A DNA stretch of 64,000 nt from Tenacibaculum sp. MAR_2009_124 (GTDB taxonomy: Bacteria > Bacteroidota > Bacteroidia > Flavobacteriales > Flavobacteriaceae), in assembly GCF_900105455.1 (NCBI RefSeq), contig NZ_FNSF01000001.1:501001-565000 (forward strand), read 5' to 3'. The position numbers and the translations under genes are program-made. The notes below the pieces were generated by a model that had not been told where the DNA came from, did not search any database, and saw nothing but the letters and a program-made list of their open reading frames with translations. Positions 32,639 through 42,300 of the stretch are shown piece after piece (the stretch's first letter is position 1; every line of letters begins with the position of its first letter).

Positions 32639-33388
32639 TTAAATTTGACTTAATCCACCATCAACCTCGAGCTCAACACCATTAATATATGAGGCATCAT
32701 TTGAGGCTAAAAATAGTGCCGTATTTGCAACTTCTTCTGATTTACCAAATCTTCCTAAAGGAACGCTTTGAGCAAAACCTTTTCCCATTTCTTGAACAAC
32801 TTCTTCAGGTAAATTCATTTTGCCATAAATAGGAGTTTCGATTGGACCTGGAGCGATAGAGTTTACTCTAATACCTCTATCTTTTAACTCTGATGTTAAT
32901 ACACGTGCATATGCTCTTAGAGCTCCCTTACTCGCTGAATACACAGCAAAACCATCAAAACCTTTTTGGTGTACGATAGAATTGGTAAATAAAACGGAAC
33001 CGCCATCGTTAAGATATGGAATGGCTTCTTTTGTAGCTAAGATTGGACCTTTTACATTAATATCAAACACCTCATTATAGTGATCGCCAGTAATATCTGA
33101 AGTTGGCATAATGGGAGCAACACCAGCATTTAAAAATAGAACATCAATAGTTTTATATTTATCAACGGCTTCCTTAATTAAGCGTTTATTGTCCTCTTCT
33201 TTTGCAACATCAGCTACTACGGTAATGAAATCTCCTGTTAATTCTTTTGAAGCTTCGTTAAGAGCTTCTTCTCTGCGTCCAGCCAAAACAACTTTGGCAC
33301 CTTCATTTAAAAATAATTTTGCAGTTACTAATCCAATTCCACTATTGGCTCCTGTAATAATTGCTACTTTGTCTTTTAATTTATTCAT
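32639..33388 (-). CDS. SDR family oxidoreductase
   Basis: A 249-residue short-chain dehydrogenase/reductase. The NAD(P)-binding motif is TGANSGIG (residues 12-19), NAG is at 87-89, the catalytic Ser lies in FTNSIVH (about 137), and the YxxxK pair is Tyr150 and Lys154. The Arg residues in LAGRREEA after the second strand favour NADP(H). The substrate is not predictable; the family includes glucose 1-dehydrogenase-like and ketoreductase enzymes. A 22-bp palindrome, matching the one before the TetR gene, lies 17 bases upstream of the ATG. It is therefore very likely repressed by that TetR protein, whose gene is directly upstream on the same strand. Confidence 0.93.
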   Translation of the reverse strand: MNKLKDKVAIITGANSGIGLVTAKLFLNEGAKVVLAGRREEALNEASKELTGDFITVVADVAKEEDNKRLIKEAVDKYKTIDVLFLNAGVAPIMPTSDITGDHYNEVFDINVKGPILATKEAIPYLNDGGSVLFTNSIVHQKGFDGFAVYSASKGALRAYARVLTSELKDRGIRVNSIAPGPIETPIYGKMNLPEEVVQEMGKGFAQSVPLGRFGKSEEVANTALFLASNDASYINGVELEVDGGLSQI

Positions 33389-33405
33389 TATTGGTTTATT
33401 TTTTT

Positions 33406-33427
33406 ATTTGAAACAATCGTTTCAAAT
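33406..33427 (-). promoter_or_regulatory. TetR-type operator upstream of the SDR gene
   Basis: The 22-bp near-perfect palindrome ATTTGAAAC AATC GTTTCAAAT. It agrees at 19 of 22 positions with the site at 34008-34029 and lies between the TetR stop and the SDR start. Confidence 0.75.
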
Positions 33428-33441
33428 AAGGTTAAAAAAAA

Positions 33442-34005
33442 TTAAGTTAATACGGATAGGGTTGTTGTAATAATACTTTCTATCTCTTTACGATCGTTTT
33501 CTAATATATTCGCCATGCTTAATCCTTGAAAGGTAGCAAGTAAATACAGAGCATATTCACGCGCTGATTTATTGCTGTTTATTGCTCCTTGCTCTTGCCC
33601 TAGCTGGACTATTTGTTGAAATAATCCAGTCATTCCTTTTTGATTATTAGTTAAAAACTTTCTAATAATGTCATCCTGATTGGCCATTTCAGAAGTACAG
33701 TTATTAATTAAACACCCTTTAGAGTTGTTCATATTCATAGAAAAGATATTCTCTAAAACTTTAAGAGAGCAAGTATCAGCATGGATTATACTCTCAATTT
33801 TACACCTAGAATCAGATTGGTAACTTTTTAAACATGCTAAATACAACTCATGCTTACTACCAAAAGAATTATAAATACTCGATCGATTTAAACCAGTGGC
33901 ATCTACCAAATCTTGCATAGAAGTGGCATTATAGCTTTTACTATGAAAAACTTCTCTAGCTTGGTTTATGACTTGTTCTTTGTTAAATGTTTCTGTCTTC
34001 GGCAT
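33442..34005 (-). CDS. TetR/AcrR family transcriptional regulator
   Basis: A 187-residue repressor with the N-terminal helix-turn-helix (about 10-55): EQVINQAREVFHSKSYNATS, MQDLVDATGLNRSSIYNSFGSK, HELY. The C-terminal ligand-binding region is helical with cysteines (CLINNCTSEMA), resembling TetR_C of the AcrR/YxaF type that respond to small electrophiles or drugs. It is followed by the SDR gene and preceded by two MATE pumps. Two copies of one palindrome, one at its own start and one at the SDR start, identify the probable regulon: itself and the SDR gene. The MATE genes have no such site upstream that I can see, so their control is uncertain. Confidence 0.93.
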   Translation of the reverse strand: MPKTETFNKEQVINQAREVFHSKSYNATSMQDLVDATGLNRSSIYNSFGSKHELYLACLKSYQSDSRCKIESIIHADTCSLKVLENIFSMNMNNSKGCLINNCTSEMANQDDIIRKFLTNNQKGMTGLFQQIVQLGQEQGAINSNKSAREYALYLLATFQGLSMANILENDRKEIESIITTTLSVLT

Positions 34006-34007
34006 AT

Positions 34008-34029
34008 ATTTGAAATGATCGTTTCAAAA
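34008..34029 (-). promoter_or_regulatory. TetR-type operator overlapping the tetR promoter
   Basis: ATTTGAAATG ATC GTTTCAAAA, a 22-bp palindrome two bases upstream of the TetR ATG. It overlaps the TAGTTTTG -7 element (minus strand, plus coordinates 34025-34032), so a bound repressor would block RNA polymerase. This is a classic autoregulatory arrangement. Confidence 0.75.
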
Positions 34030-34032
34030 CTA
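34025..34032 (-). promoter_or_regulatory. TAnnTTTG promoter element for the tetR gene
   Basis: Minus-strand TAGTTTTG, a perfect -7 match, 20 bases upstream of the tetR ATG and overlapping the operator. Confidence 0.55.
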
Positions 34033-34065
34033 AGTAAAATATAAATACCAAGTTAAAAAAAACTG

Positions 34066-35403
34066 TTAATTTTCATATTTCAAGTCTGAATTAAGTGCTC
34101 TATGAAGAAAAATATAGGTAATAATGGTCGATAAAACATCGGCTATAGGAAAAGAAATCCAAACACCATTGACACCATAAAATTTAGGCAACAAATAAAC
34201 CAAAGGAATTAAGCAAAACCCTTGTTTTAATAAGGTTAGCATTAAAGCAGGGAGTGCTCTACCTGCGGCTTGGAAATAAGCAGATCCAATTAGTTGTATT
34301 GTAATAACAGGTGTAGCGAGAAAAGCTATAACTAAGGCCTTTGGTGTTAAATTTAATAATTCTTTGTCATTTGTAAATATACCAACTAGTGGTTTAGAGA
34401 ATATTAAAACAATTACGAATATAAATGTGGCTACTCCTGTTCCGAATAAAATAGATTTTTTAACTGTTTCTTTGACACGAAGGGCGTTTTTAGCTCCAAT
34501 ATTGAAGCCAGCTACAGGTAAAAAAGCCTGCATTACTCCGAGTACAGGAGAAAGTATAAACATCATTATTCTGTTGATTATACCATATACTGAAATAGAA
34601 ATTTCACCACCATATACGAATAAACTGTGGTTCATAACAATTATTAATATACTAATAACACCTTGTCTAACTATTGAAACACCTCCAAGTGAAATGATTT
34701 CTTTTAAGATAGGAATATTTAAAATGAAATATTTTGGAATGATTTTCAGCTCATTATGCTTTGATAGAAAGAACCACAAAACAAAGAGACCCGAAACGCC
34801 ATAAGATATAGAAGTTGCCAATCCAGCTCCGAACATTCCTAGATTTAGAAATTTTATGAATATAATATCTAGGATAATATTTATAATAGCCGGTAAAATC
34901 ATCGTAGTCATCGCATAATTAGGTTTCCCCAAGGCGCGAATAACTGGGTTTCCCATCATTGCAAATGCCAAAAAAGGAACCCCCATAATAATTACGTTGA
35001 AATATTCGGTGGCGGGTACAACAATATCACCATGGGCACCAAATATTTTCAATATTGGCGCACCAAAATATATTCCCAAAACGACAAAGAAAATTGATAA
35101 GCTTACGGTTAAACTTATTTGGTTTCCAAAAACATTAAAAGCTTTTGTATGGTTTTTTTCTCCTAAATTTCTTGAAATAATTGAGCTTCCTCCCATACCA
35201 ATCCCCATTCCAATTGATGAAATTAAAAAGGCTATAGGCAAAACTACGGTAATTGCAGCAATTGCTAGAACACTAATCCATCGACCCACAAAAATGGTAT
35301 CAACAATCATGTTTAATGACATCACCAATATTCCGACAGTTGCGGGAATTGCTTGTTTAAGCAATAGGCGGCCTATGCTATCAGTTTCGAATTTATTTGT
35401 CAA
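34066..35403 (-). CDS. MATE family efflux transporter (copy 1)
   Basis: A 445-residue protein with twelve predicted membrane segments and the MATE fold of two six-helix halves. It exports drugs or metabolites using a Na+ or H+ gradient. The N-terminal helix LLKQAIPATVGILVMSLNMIVDTIFVGRW and the acidic/Gly pattern are typical of the bacterial NorM/DinF group. It begins with TTG (35401-35403); no ATG or GTG in frame lies upstream. It is strongly similar over its whole length to the next gene upstream, with shared stretches such as NPVIRALGKPNYAM and QLIGSAYFQAAG, so the two arose by tandem duplication. A TetR gene follows 61 bases downstream. Confidence 0.93.
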   Translation of the reverse strand: MTNKFETDSIGRLLLKQAIPATVGILVMSLNMIVDTIFVGRWISVLAIAAITVVLPIAFLISSIGMGIGMGGSSIISRNLGEKNHTKAFNVFGNQISLTVSLSIFFVVLGIYFGAPILKIFGAHGDIVVPATEYFNVIIMGVPFLAFAMMGNPVIRALGKPNYAMTTMILPAIINIILDIIFIKFLNLGMFGAGLATSISYGVSGLFVLWFFLSKHNELKIIPKYFILNIPILKEIISLGGVSIVRQGVISILIIVMNHSLFVYGGEISISVYGIINRIMMFILSPVLGVMQAFLPVAGFNIGAKNALRVKETVKKSILFGTGVATFIFVIVLIFSKPLVGIFTNDKELLNLTPKALVIAFLATPVITIQLIGSAYFQAAGRALPALMLTLLKQGFCLIPLVYLLPKFYGVNGVWISFPIADVLSTIITYIFLHRALNSDLKYEN

Positions 35404-35568
35404 GATTTTTGTTTTAGTTAGTTCGCCCCGAAGATCTATGTTTTTTTTATAGAAATTAACAAGTGAATGTTAATTTAAGGAATAATTAACGAAAGGTGTA
35501 GTAATGGTCTGATTGTTAAAGGGTTGTCTTTTTGTGGTAGCCGTTAAATAATGTAGTATTACTTTTAG

Positions 35569-36906
35569 TTAAGTACTGCTTTTCAGGTTTAGTTTTATTT
35601 CTCTTCTTAGAATAACAAAAGTAACGAAAGCAGAAAGAAAATCGGCGATAGGAAATGAAATCCATATACCGTTAATACCATATACTTTTGGTAGAAAGTA
35701 AACCAAAGGTATAAGAAAGAAACCTTGTTTTAACAATGCGATTAATAAGGCTTTTAAAGTTTTTCCAGCTGCTTGAAAGTAAGCAGACCCTATTAGTTGT
35801 ATTGTAATTAAAGGTGTGGCTAAGAAGGCAATAATTAGTGCTTTAGAGGTTAATTTCACCAATCTTTCATCATCAGTAAATATTTGAATTAACTCGGTAT
35901 GAAAAAGCATAATTAAAACAAAAATCAAACTAGCGATACCCGTTCCAAAGAGTAGAGATATCCTAATGGTTTCTTTTACTCGTTTTACATCTTTCGCTCC
36001 ATAGTTATATCCAGCTACCGGCAAGAAACCTTGTGTAACTCCTAAAACAGGAAATAACGCAAACATCATTACTCTGTTAATAATACCGTATATAGAGATA
36101 GAAATTGCACAACCGTATTTGAATAAACTATAATTTAATATAATAATCAAAACACTAATAGTTCCCTGTCTGATGAATGTAATACTTCCTAAGGATAGTA
36201 TTTCTTTAATTATAGAAGAACTTATTTTTAGCTTTTTTAAGTTCAGAGAAAGTAGATTTTTTTTCGAAATGAAGAACCAACAAACAAATAAACCACTCGT
36301 AAAAAAAGAAGCGGTGGTAGCCAAGCCGGCACCATACATACCAAGGTCGAATACTTTAATAAACACAACATCTAAAGCAATATTTAATAAGGCAGGAAGA
36401 ATAATAGTGTACATTGCGTAATTCGGTTTCCCTAAGGCACGAATAACGGGGTTTCCCATCATCGCAAAAGCGAAAAAAGGTACTCCAAAAATTATTACAT
36501 CGAAGTATTCTTTTGCTAAAACGGCAATTTGTCCCTGAGCGCCAAATAAACGAAGCAGTGGAACCGAAAACAAAGAACCGATTATCAAAAATAAAATTGA
36601 AATGCCAATGGTTAAGAACAACTGATTTTCAAAAACCCAATTTGCTTTTTTTTTGTTGTTGTTACCAAGTGCACGAGATACTATTGAGCTACCTCCAATT
36701 CCAATTCCCATTCCAACTGACGAAACAAGAAATACAATAGGAAGTACAACCGTTAAAGCTCCAATGGCTAGTAGGTTAATCCATCTTCCAACAAAAATGG
36801 TATCGATAATCATATTCAATGACATAGCTAAAATCCCGATAGAAGCAGGAATAGCCTGTTTAAGTACTAGCGAGCTAATTTTTTCAATACCGAATTTGTT
36901 AATCAC
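35569..36906 (-). CDS. MATE family efflux transporter (copy 2)
   Basis: A 445-residue MATE transporter of exactly the same length as its downstream neighbour and aligning with it from end to end (for example LKQAIPASIGILAMSLNMI against LKQAIPATVGILVMSLNMI). Twelve membrane segments are predicted. It begins with GTG (36904-36906), a non-ATG start like the TTG of its paralogue. The gap to the next MATE gene is 165 bases, enough for a separate promoter, though no perfect TAnnTTTG element was found there. Substrates cannot be predicted. It is divergent from the thioesterase gene. Confidence 0.93.
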   Translation of the reverse strand: MINKFGIEKISSLVLKQAIPASIGILAMSLNMIIDTIFVGRWINLLAIGALTVVLPIVFLVSSVGMGIGIGGSSIVSRALGNNNKKKANWVFENQLFLTIGISILFLIIGSLFSVPLLRLFGAQGQIAVLAKEYFDVIIFGVPFFAFAMMGNPVIRALGKPNYAMYTIILPALLNIALDVVFIKVFDLGMYGAGLATTASFFTSGLFVCWFFISKKNLLSLNLKKLKISSSIIKEILSLGSITFIRQGTISVLIIILNYSLFKYGCAISISIYGIINRVMMFALFPVLGVTQGFLPVAGYNYGAKDVKRVKETIRISLLFGTGIASLIFVLIMLFHTELIQIFTDDERLVKLTSKALIIAFLATPLITIQLIGSAYFQAAGKTLKALLIALLKQGFFLIPLVYFLPKVYGINGIWISFPIADFLSAFVTFVILRREIKLNLKSST

Positions 36907-37004
36907 GATGGGGTGTTTAAAGTTTGGATTTTCAATATCTCGTTATTATCACTAACAAAGCAAATACCAAAGGTTATTTTAAGCATTAATTAACATCATT
37001 TATG

Positions 37005-37012
37005 TAAGTTTG
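37005..37012 (+). promoter_or_regulatory. TAnnTTTG promoter element immediately before the thioesterase start
   Basis: TAAGTTTG, a perfect -7 match, ends only four bases before the ATG at 37017. The predicted transcription start coincides with the start codon, implying a leaderless mRNA. Confidence 0.5.
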
Positions 37013-37016
37013 TTAA

Positions 37017-37409
37017 ATGAATGTTTACGAAAAGACTCATTTAGTTCAAAAAAGTGAGATAGATGAGTATAATCATGTGAATAACGTGGTATATGTTCAA
37101 TGGATTAACGATATAGCAAACGAACATTGGAAAGAACTGATAAAAGGAATAAAATCCATAGATTATGCTTGGTTTGTTGTGCGACATGAAATTGATTATA
37201 AAGCTCAAGCACTGCTAAATGATACCGTTCTTATCAAAACTTGGGTTGGTAAAACGGAAGGTGTGAAATCTGTACGTCATGTTGAAATTAGCAGAGACTC
37301 TCAGGTTCTAGTCAAAGCGCTAACAACATTTTGTTTAGTAGATAGTAAAACAGGAAGACCAAAAAGAATAACTGAAGATGTAACAAATTTACTTATTAGC
37401 AAAAAATAA
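37017..37409 (+). CDS. Acyl-CoA thioesterase (hotdog fold, YbgC/FadM-like)
   Basis: A 130-residue hotdog-fold protein of the 4-hydroxybenzoyl-CoA thioesterase family. The active-site region is SEIDEYNHVNNVVYVQW, with Asp16 and the HVN motif at His20; the central beta-helix HEIDYKAQALLNDTVLIKTWVG and the later TTFCLVDSKTGRPKRI complete the fold. These cytoplasmic enzymes cleave acyl-CoA or acyl-ACP thioesters; the acyl group is unknown. The promoter element lies so close to the ATG that the message may be leaderless. A second promoter follows four bases after the stop, so the helicase gene downstream is probably a separate unit. Confidence 0.92.
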   Translation: MNVYEKTHLVQKSEIDEYNHVNNVVYVQWINDIANEHWKELIKGIKSIDYAWFVVRHEIDYKAQALLNDTVLIKTWVGKTEGVKSVRHVEISRDSQVLVKALTTFCLVDSKTGRPKRITEDVTNLLISKK

Positions 37410-37413
37410 GCAA

Positions 37414-37421
37414 TATCTTTG
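37414..37421 (+). promoter_or_regulatory. TAnnTTTG promoter element for the DEAD-box helicase
   Basis: TATCTTTG, a perfect -7 match, four bases after the thioesterase stop codon and 19 bases upstream of the helicase ATG. Confidence 0.55.
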
Positions 37422-37440
37422 CGCGCACAAACAAATTGGG

Positions 37441-38559
37441 ATGACAACATTTAGAGAACTAGGAGTAGGAAAAGATTATATAAAAGGATTAAATGAATTG
37501 GGTATAAAAAATCCTACAGAAGTTCAGGAGGAAACGATTCCTTATTTGTTAAAAAACCAAACAGATTTTATTGGTTTAGCACAAACGGGTACGGGTAAAA
37601 CGGCTGCTTACGGCTTACCGGTTTTACACAATATAAATACTTCAAAAAATGAAATTCAGGCTTTAATTTTATCTCCAACAAGAGAGTTAGTTCAGCAGAT
37701 AAAAAAGCAGCTTTTTAAATTCACCAAATATGTTGATGATAGAATTTTTTTGGAAGCTGTCTTTGGTGGAGAAAAAATTGAACGTCAAATAAAGAATTTA
37801 AAAAGAACGACTCATATTGTAATAGCTACACCTGGAAGATTAATTGATTTAATAGAGAGGGGAGAAGTTGATTTAAAAAGTATAGAAACCTTAATTTTAG
37901 ACGAAGCAGATGAAATGTTGAGTATGGGATTTAAGGAGGAGTTAAATCGTATTTTAAAGTATACTTCGGGAGAAAGAAAAACATGGTTATTTTCTGCAAC
38001 AATGCCACCTGAAATAAGAAATATAATAAAGAAATACATGTCCGCTTCAGCAAAACAAGTTGAGGTAAATAAAAACTCATTAGTAAATGCGAACATAACG
38101 CATCAATTTACTGAAACTACAATCCCGGAAAAACTTGATATAATCGTTAGATTTCTTGAAAAAAGAGAATCGCAAAGAGGCATAGTGTTTACGAGAACAA
38201 AAGCGGGTGCCCAGAAACTAACAAAAGAGTTAAAAGGGGAAGGTTTTTCTGTAGAAGCACTGGAAGGTGATATGCAACAGAAAGAGCGCGATAAAGTGAT
38301 GAGAGCTTTTAAAAATGAAAACTTACAGGTATTGGTTTCAACCGATGTTGCTGCAAGAGGTATCGATGTTCGAAATTTAGGTTTTGTTGTTCATCATCAG
38401 TTACCTGAAAAACAAGAGTACTACACGCATCGAAGTGGTAGAACAGCTCGTGCTGGAAAAAGTGGGGTTTCTTTAGTTCTAATTCTTAAGAATGAAAGAG
38501 AGCGTGTTAGAGAAATAGAAAGGTCATTGCAAATAAGAATTTCGGAAATTTCGATTTAA
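37441..38559 (+). CDS. DEAD-box RNA helicase
   Basis: A 372-residue DEAD-box ATP-dependent RNA helicase, near the minimal core length with almost no C-terminal extension. Motifs in order: Q motif with FRELGV and NPTEVQEETI; Walker A AQTGTGKT (Lys53); PTRELV; GG; TPGR; DEAD (Asp154-Asp157) in LILDEADEMLSMGF; SAT; then IVFTRTKAGAQ, STDVAARGIDV and HRSGRTARAGKSG. It acts in the cytoplasm on RNA duplexes, for instance in ribosome assembly or cold adaptation. It has its own promoter element and is followed one base later by the TRIC channel gene, indicating a two-gene operon. Confidence 0.95.
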   Translation: MTTFRELGVGKDYIKGLNELGIKNPTEVQEETIPYLLKNQTDFIGLAQTGTGKTAAYGLPVLHNINTSKNEIQALILSPTRELVQQIKKQLFKFTKYVDDRIFLEAVFGGEKIERQIKNLKRTTHIVIATPGRLIDLIERGEVDLKSIETLILDEADEMLSMGFKEELNRILKYTSGERKTWLFSATMPPEIRNIIKKYMSASAKQVEVNKNSLVNANITHQFTETTIPEKLDIIVRFLEKRESQRGIVFTRTKAGAQKLTKELKGEGFSVEALEGDMQQKERDKVMRAFKNENLQVLVSTDVAARGIDVRNLGFVVHHQLPEKQEYYTHRSGRTARAGKSGVSLVLILKNERERVREIERSLQIRISEISI

Positions 38560-38560
38560 A

Positions 38561-39190
38561 GTGAGTATAATATACACCATTGACATTCTGGGGACATTTG
38601 CATTTGCAATTAGTGGAGCTTTGGTGGCTCTTAAAAAAGAATTTGATGTTTTTGGTGTTGTTATTATTGCTTTTGTTACTGCTGTAGGTGGTGGAATGCT
38701 AAGAGATGTTTTAATTAACGCGCACCCTATTAATTGGATTGGTGACATTAATTACATTTGGACAATCCTATCGGCAGTATTATTTACTTTTTTGTTTAAA
38801 TCGAAAATAGCTCCTTTACGCAAAACAATGTTTTTGTTTGACACGATAGGAATTAGTGTGTTCACATTACTTGGTTTAGAGAAAGGATTAGCATATGAAT
38901 TACATCCTTTTTTGGCTTTAGTTATGGGCATGGTTTCGGCTGTTTTTGGAGGTGTAATTAGAGATGTGTTAACCAAAAAAGTACCTTTAATTTTCAAAAA
39001 AGAAATTTACGCTTCAGCCTGTTTGTCTGGAGGAATTATGTATTTACTTCTTGAAAACATCAATATAAACGATAACGTACAATTTGTAATTTCGGCTATT
39101 GTAATTGTTATTATTAGAACTGTTTCAGTTATAAAAAAGTACGAATTACCGAAAATAAAAGGAGATTTATTTTTTTCGTTAAAAAAGTAA
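38561..39190 (+). CDS. Trimeric intracellular cation channel family protein (UPF0126)
   Basis: A 209-residue membrane protein with seven hydrophobic segments. It shows the internal duplication of the UPF0126/TRIC family: each half carries a Gly-rich motif with RDV, seen as AVGGGMLRDVL (about residues 41-51) and AVFGGVIRDVL (about 126-136). Bacterial TRIC homologues form homotrimeric cation channels in the cytoplasmic membrane. The start is GTG (38561), one base after the stop of the DEAD-box gene, so the two are translationally coupled, although no functional link between them is known. Confidence 0.92.
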   Translation: MSIIYTIDILGTFAFAISGALVALKKEFDVFGVVIIAFVTAVGGGMLRDVLINAHPINWIGDINYIWTILSAVLFTFLFKSKIAPLRKTMFLFDTIGISVFTLLGLEKGLAYELHPFLALVMGMVSAVFGGVIRDVLTKKVPLIFKKEIYASACLSGGIMYLLLENININDNVQFVISAIVIVIIRTVSVIKKYELPKIKGDLFFSLKK

Positions 39191-39369
39191 GATACATTCT
39201 TAGTTTACTTCTGTCTCTATCTATTTTTTAAACAACCTACTTAATAACTATAGATTAACCTTTATGTGTTAAAGGGTGTTTTAGGTTGTTAATTTCATGT
39301 TGTTTGTCGATTTTTTTTTAAGACTCCTCCAATAATTAGGAATTTCAGGTTCAACTAAATTATATATTT

Positions 39370-42300
39370 ATGAAACCCTTCTCACTTATTCGAAAAAGGA
39401 TGTTTATAGCATTCTTTTTCTTAACTGCGTGTTTGTACGCGCAAGTCAACACTGGTGGAAATGCCACCACTGCAAATCATCAAAAACAAGTAATTGGTTA
39501 TATTACTAACTGGGATGCTTGGAAAAACAATAGAGCGGGTGTGCCCGGTGCAGGAGCTCTAACTCATTTAAACATTGATTACTCTAAATACACCATTTTG
39601 AATTATTCATTCTTTGGTGTTGCAAAAGACGGATCATTGCATAGTGGAGATCATCGAAATAAAAGTATTTATAAAGATGGTGTTTCACAGGAGCCTAAAG
39701 ATATCTTTTTTAAAGATATTTATAGTAGCTGGGATTTGCATATCCTGTTTGGAGAAATTGAACCTCTTCAATATATCAATGAAGAAGCAAAAACAAGAGC
39801 AGAAGCTCAAGGTTTTCAAGTAGCACTTAACGGAACATCATGGACACAACCTACTTGGGGGTTAAGTGGAGGTTTGCCGTTGCCTTTGCATAAAGAAACA
39901 GGTGCTCCTGGTTTATTAGAGTTAGCTCATCAAAAAGGAGTTAAAGTAATGGCTTCTATTGGAGGATGGAGTATGTGTAAGCATTTTCCAGAAATGGCGG
40001 CCGACCCAGTAAAAAGAGCACGATTTATTGAAGACTGTAAAAAGCTAATAGCAACAGGTTTTGATGGAATTGATCTTGATTGGGAATACCCTGGACCATA
40101 TTCAGGAATGAACTTTACTGGAACTCCTGAAGATTTTGTAAACTTTCAAGTTTTAGTAGAAGAAATTAGAACAGCTATTGGTCCAGACAAACTAATTACT
40201 TCTTGTTTTTCTGCTGATCCAAGAAAATTAGACGGTTTCGACTGGAGTCGTTTGGTGAACTCAATGGATTATTTTAATATGATGACCTATGATTTCAATG
40301 GAGGATGGTCAAATAAAGCAGGACACAACGCTCCAATTTATCCTTACGCTGATGCCGAAGTACCATTTTTTAACTGGCAATCTACTTTACAAAAGTTAAA
40401 TCAACTAGGAGTACCTAGTGGTAAAATTTGTTTTGGTGCTCCATTTTATGGAAGAGGAGTTGTTACAGACGGGCCTGCAGATTTAAATGTAAAAACGGTA
40501 AAACGTAATGAAACTGTGCAGCCTGATGGACCTATTCTTACAGCCGCAGATTACACTAATTGGAAAAAAGAAGTGTACGATGGTACGCCTAATTATTTTT
40601 TTATTAAACAAAAAGCCTTGTCACCAAATAGTGGGTGGACAAGAAAATGGGATAATGAGGCTAAAGTTCCTTACTTAGTAAAAGGAAATTATTTCTTGAG
40701 TTATGACGATGAAGAGTCAATCGGAATTAAGGCACAGTTTATCAATGATAACTCTTTAGGAGGAACAATTGTTTGGACTGTTTATGGAGATCTTGAATTT
40801 GGAGGAACCGCCACATCTTATGGAACTAAGTTAAAAAAATGGTCAAATGTTAAATCACCTTTGGTAAACAAAATAAACGATGTTTTCGCGAATGGTAATG
40901 GAGGAGGAAATGTAGCTCCAACAGTTAGTGTTACTGATCCTTTAAATAACGCAGTTTTTCAAGTAGGTGATTCTATTATGATAAAAGCGAATGCTGCCGA
41001 TACTAATGGAACCGTAACTAAAGTTGAGTTTTTTAATGGAACAACGAAGTTAGGAGAAGATAGCACTAGTGCTTATTCTTATTTAATTGCCAATGCGCAA
41101 GTTGGTACGTATAATTTAACGGCGAAGGCAACTGATAATGAAGGAGCTTCAGCCACTTCTAGTTTAGTGAAGGTGACTGTTAAAGATGGAACGCAAAATG
41201 TTGCTCCTGAAGCATCAATTACTTCACCTAAAAATGGAGATTCATTTGTTGAAGGAACAGCAGTAACTATTGAAGCAAGCGCTTCGGATGTTGACGGTAC
41301 AATTGCGAAAGTTGAGTTTTTCAAAGGAGCTACTAAATTAGGAGAATCGGCGACTTCACCATACAGTTTTGCGGTAAACGGTTTGACAGTTGGTAAGCAT
41401 TCATTTACGGTAAAGGCTACCGATGATCAGGGAGCGTCAACTACATCTACAGCAGTTGAAATTGATGTAACTAAAGATTCAACAGGTCCATGTGATCAAT
41501 ATCCAGACTGGTCTGCTTCAGTGGCATACTCTAAAGGAACAGATGTAAAACATAACAATATTCATTACAGAAATAGATGGTGGTCAAGAAATCAAAACCC
41601 TAGCACCAACTCTGGACCTTGGGCGGTTTGGGAAGAAATTGGACCATGTGGAGGCGGATCAGGAACTAATAATCCTCCGAAAGTGAAGATTGATTCTCCT
41701 GTTACTGGAACTACATTAGATAATGGCGCAACAATTAATATTGAAGCAAGTGCGTCAGATAGTGATGGAACTATAGCGAAAGTTGAGTTTTTTAACGGTG
41801 TAACTAAACTGGGTGAAGATTCAACAGTACCATATACTTATAGTATGGCAAACGCTCCAGAAGGACAATATAATCTAACAGCAAAGGCAACCGACAATAA
41901 AGGTGCTTCAGCTACTTCTGCAAATGTTGCGGTAACTGTAAAGGCTGATACAACTGGAGGAAATTGTGCAGGAGTAAGTCAGTATGTGGCTGGAACTTCG
42001 TATCAACAAAATAAAGAAGTTCAAAATCAAGGAGCAAAATACAGTTGTAAAGTGGCTGGATGGTGTTCATCTGCATCAGGTTGGGCTTATGCTCCTGGAA
42101 CTGGAATGTACTGGGATCACGCTTGGACTAAAGTAGGAACATGTTCAGCTCCTATATCAGGAAATAAACTTGAGGTTCATCCAAATCCTGTATTAGACAC
42201 ATTAACTCTTTTGAACACTCAGGAATCTGGCGTAATGGCTAGAAGTATGGATGTTCAAATAGAAGTATACGATATCAGTGGTGTACAAGTAATAAATTCG

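Noticed and set aside
34364..35452. Long plus-strand open frames opposite the first MATE gene (and likewise 36173-36955 opposite the second)
   Set aside because: They run antisense through clear membrane-transporter genes and have no plausible start context or domain; the MATE frames are complete and conserved.
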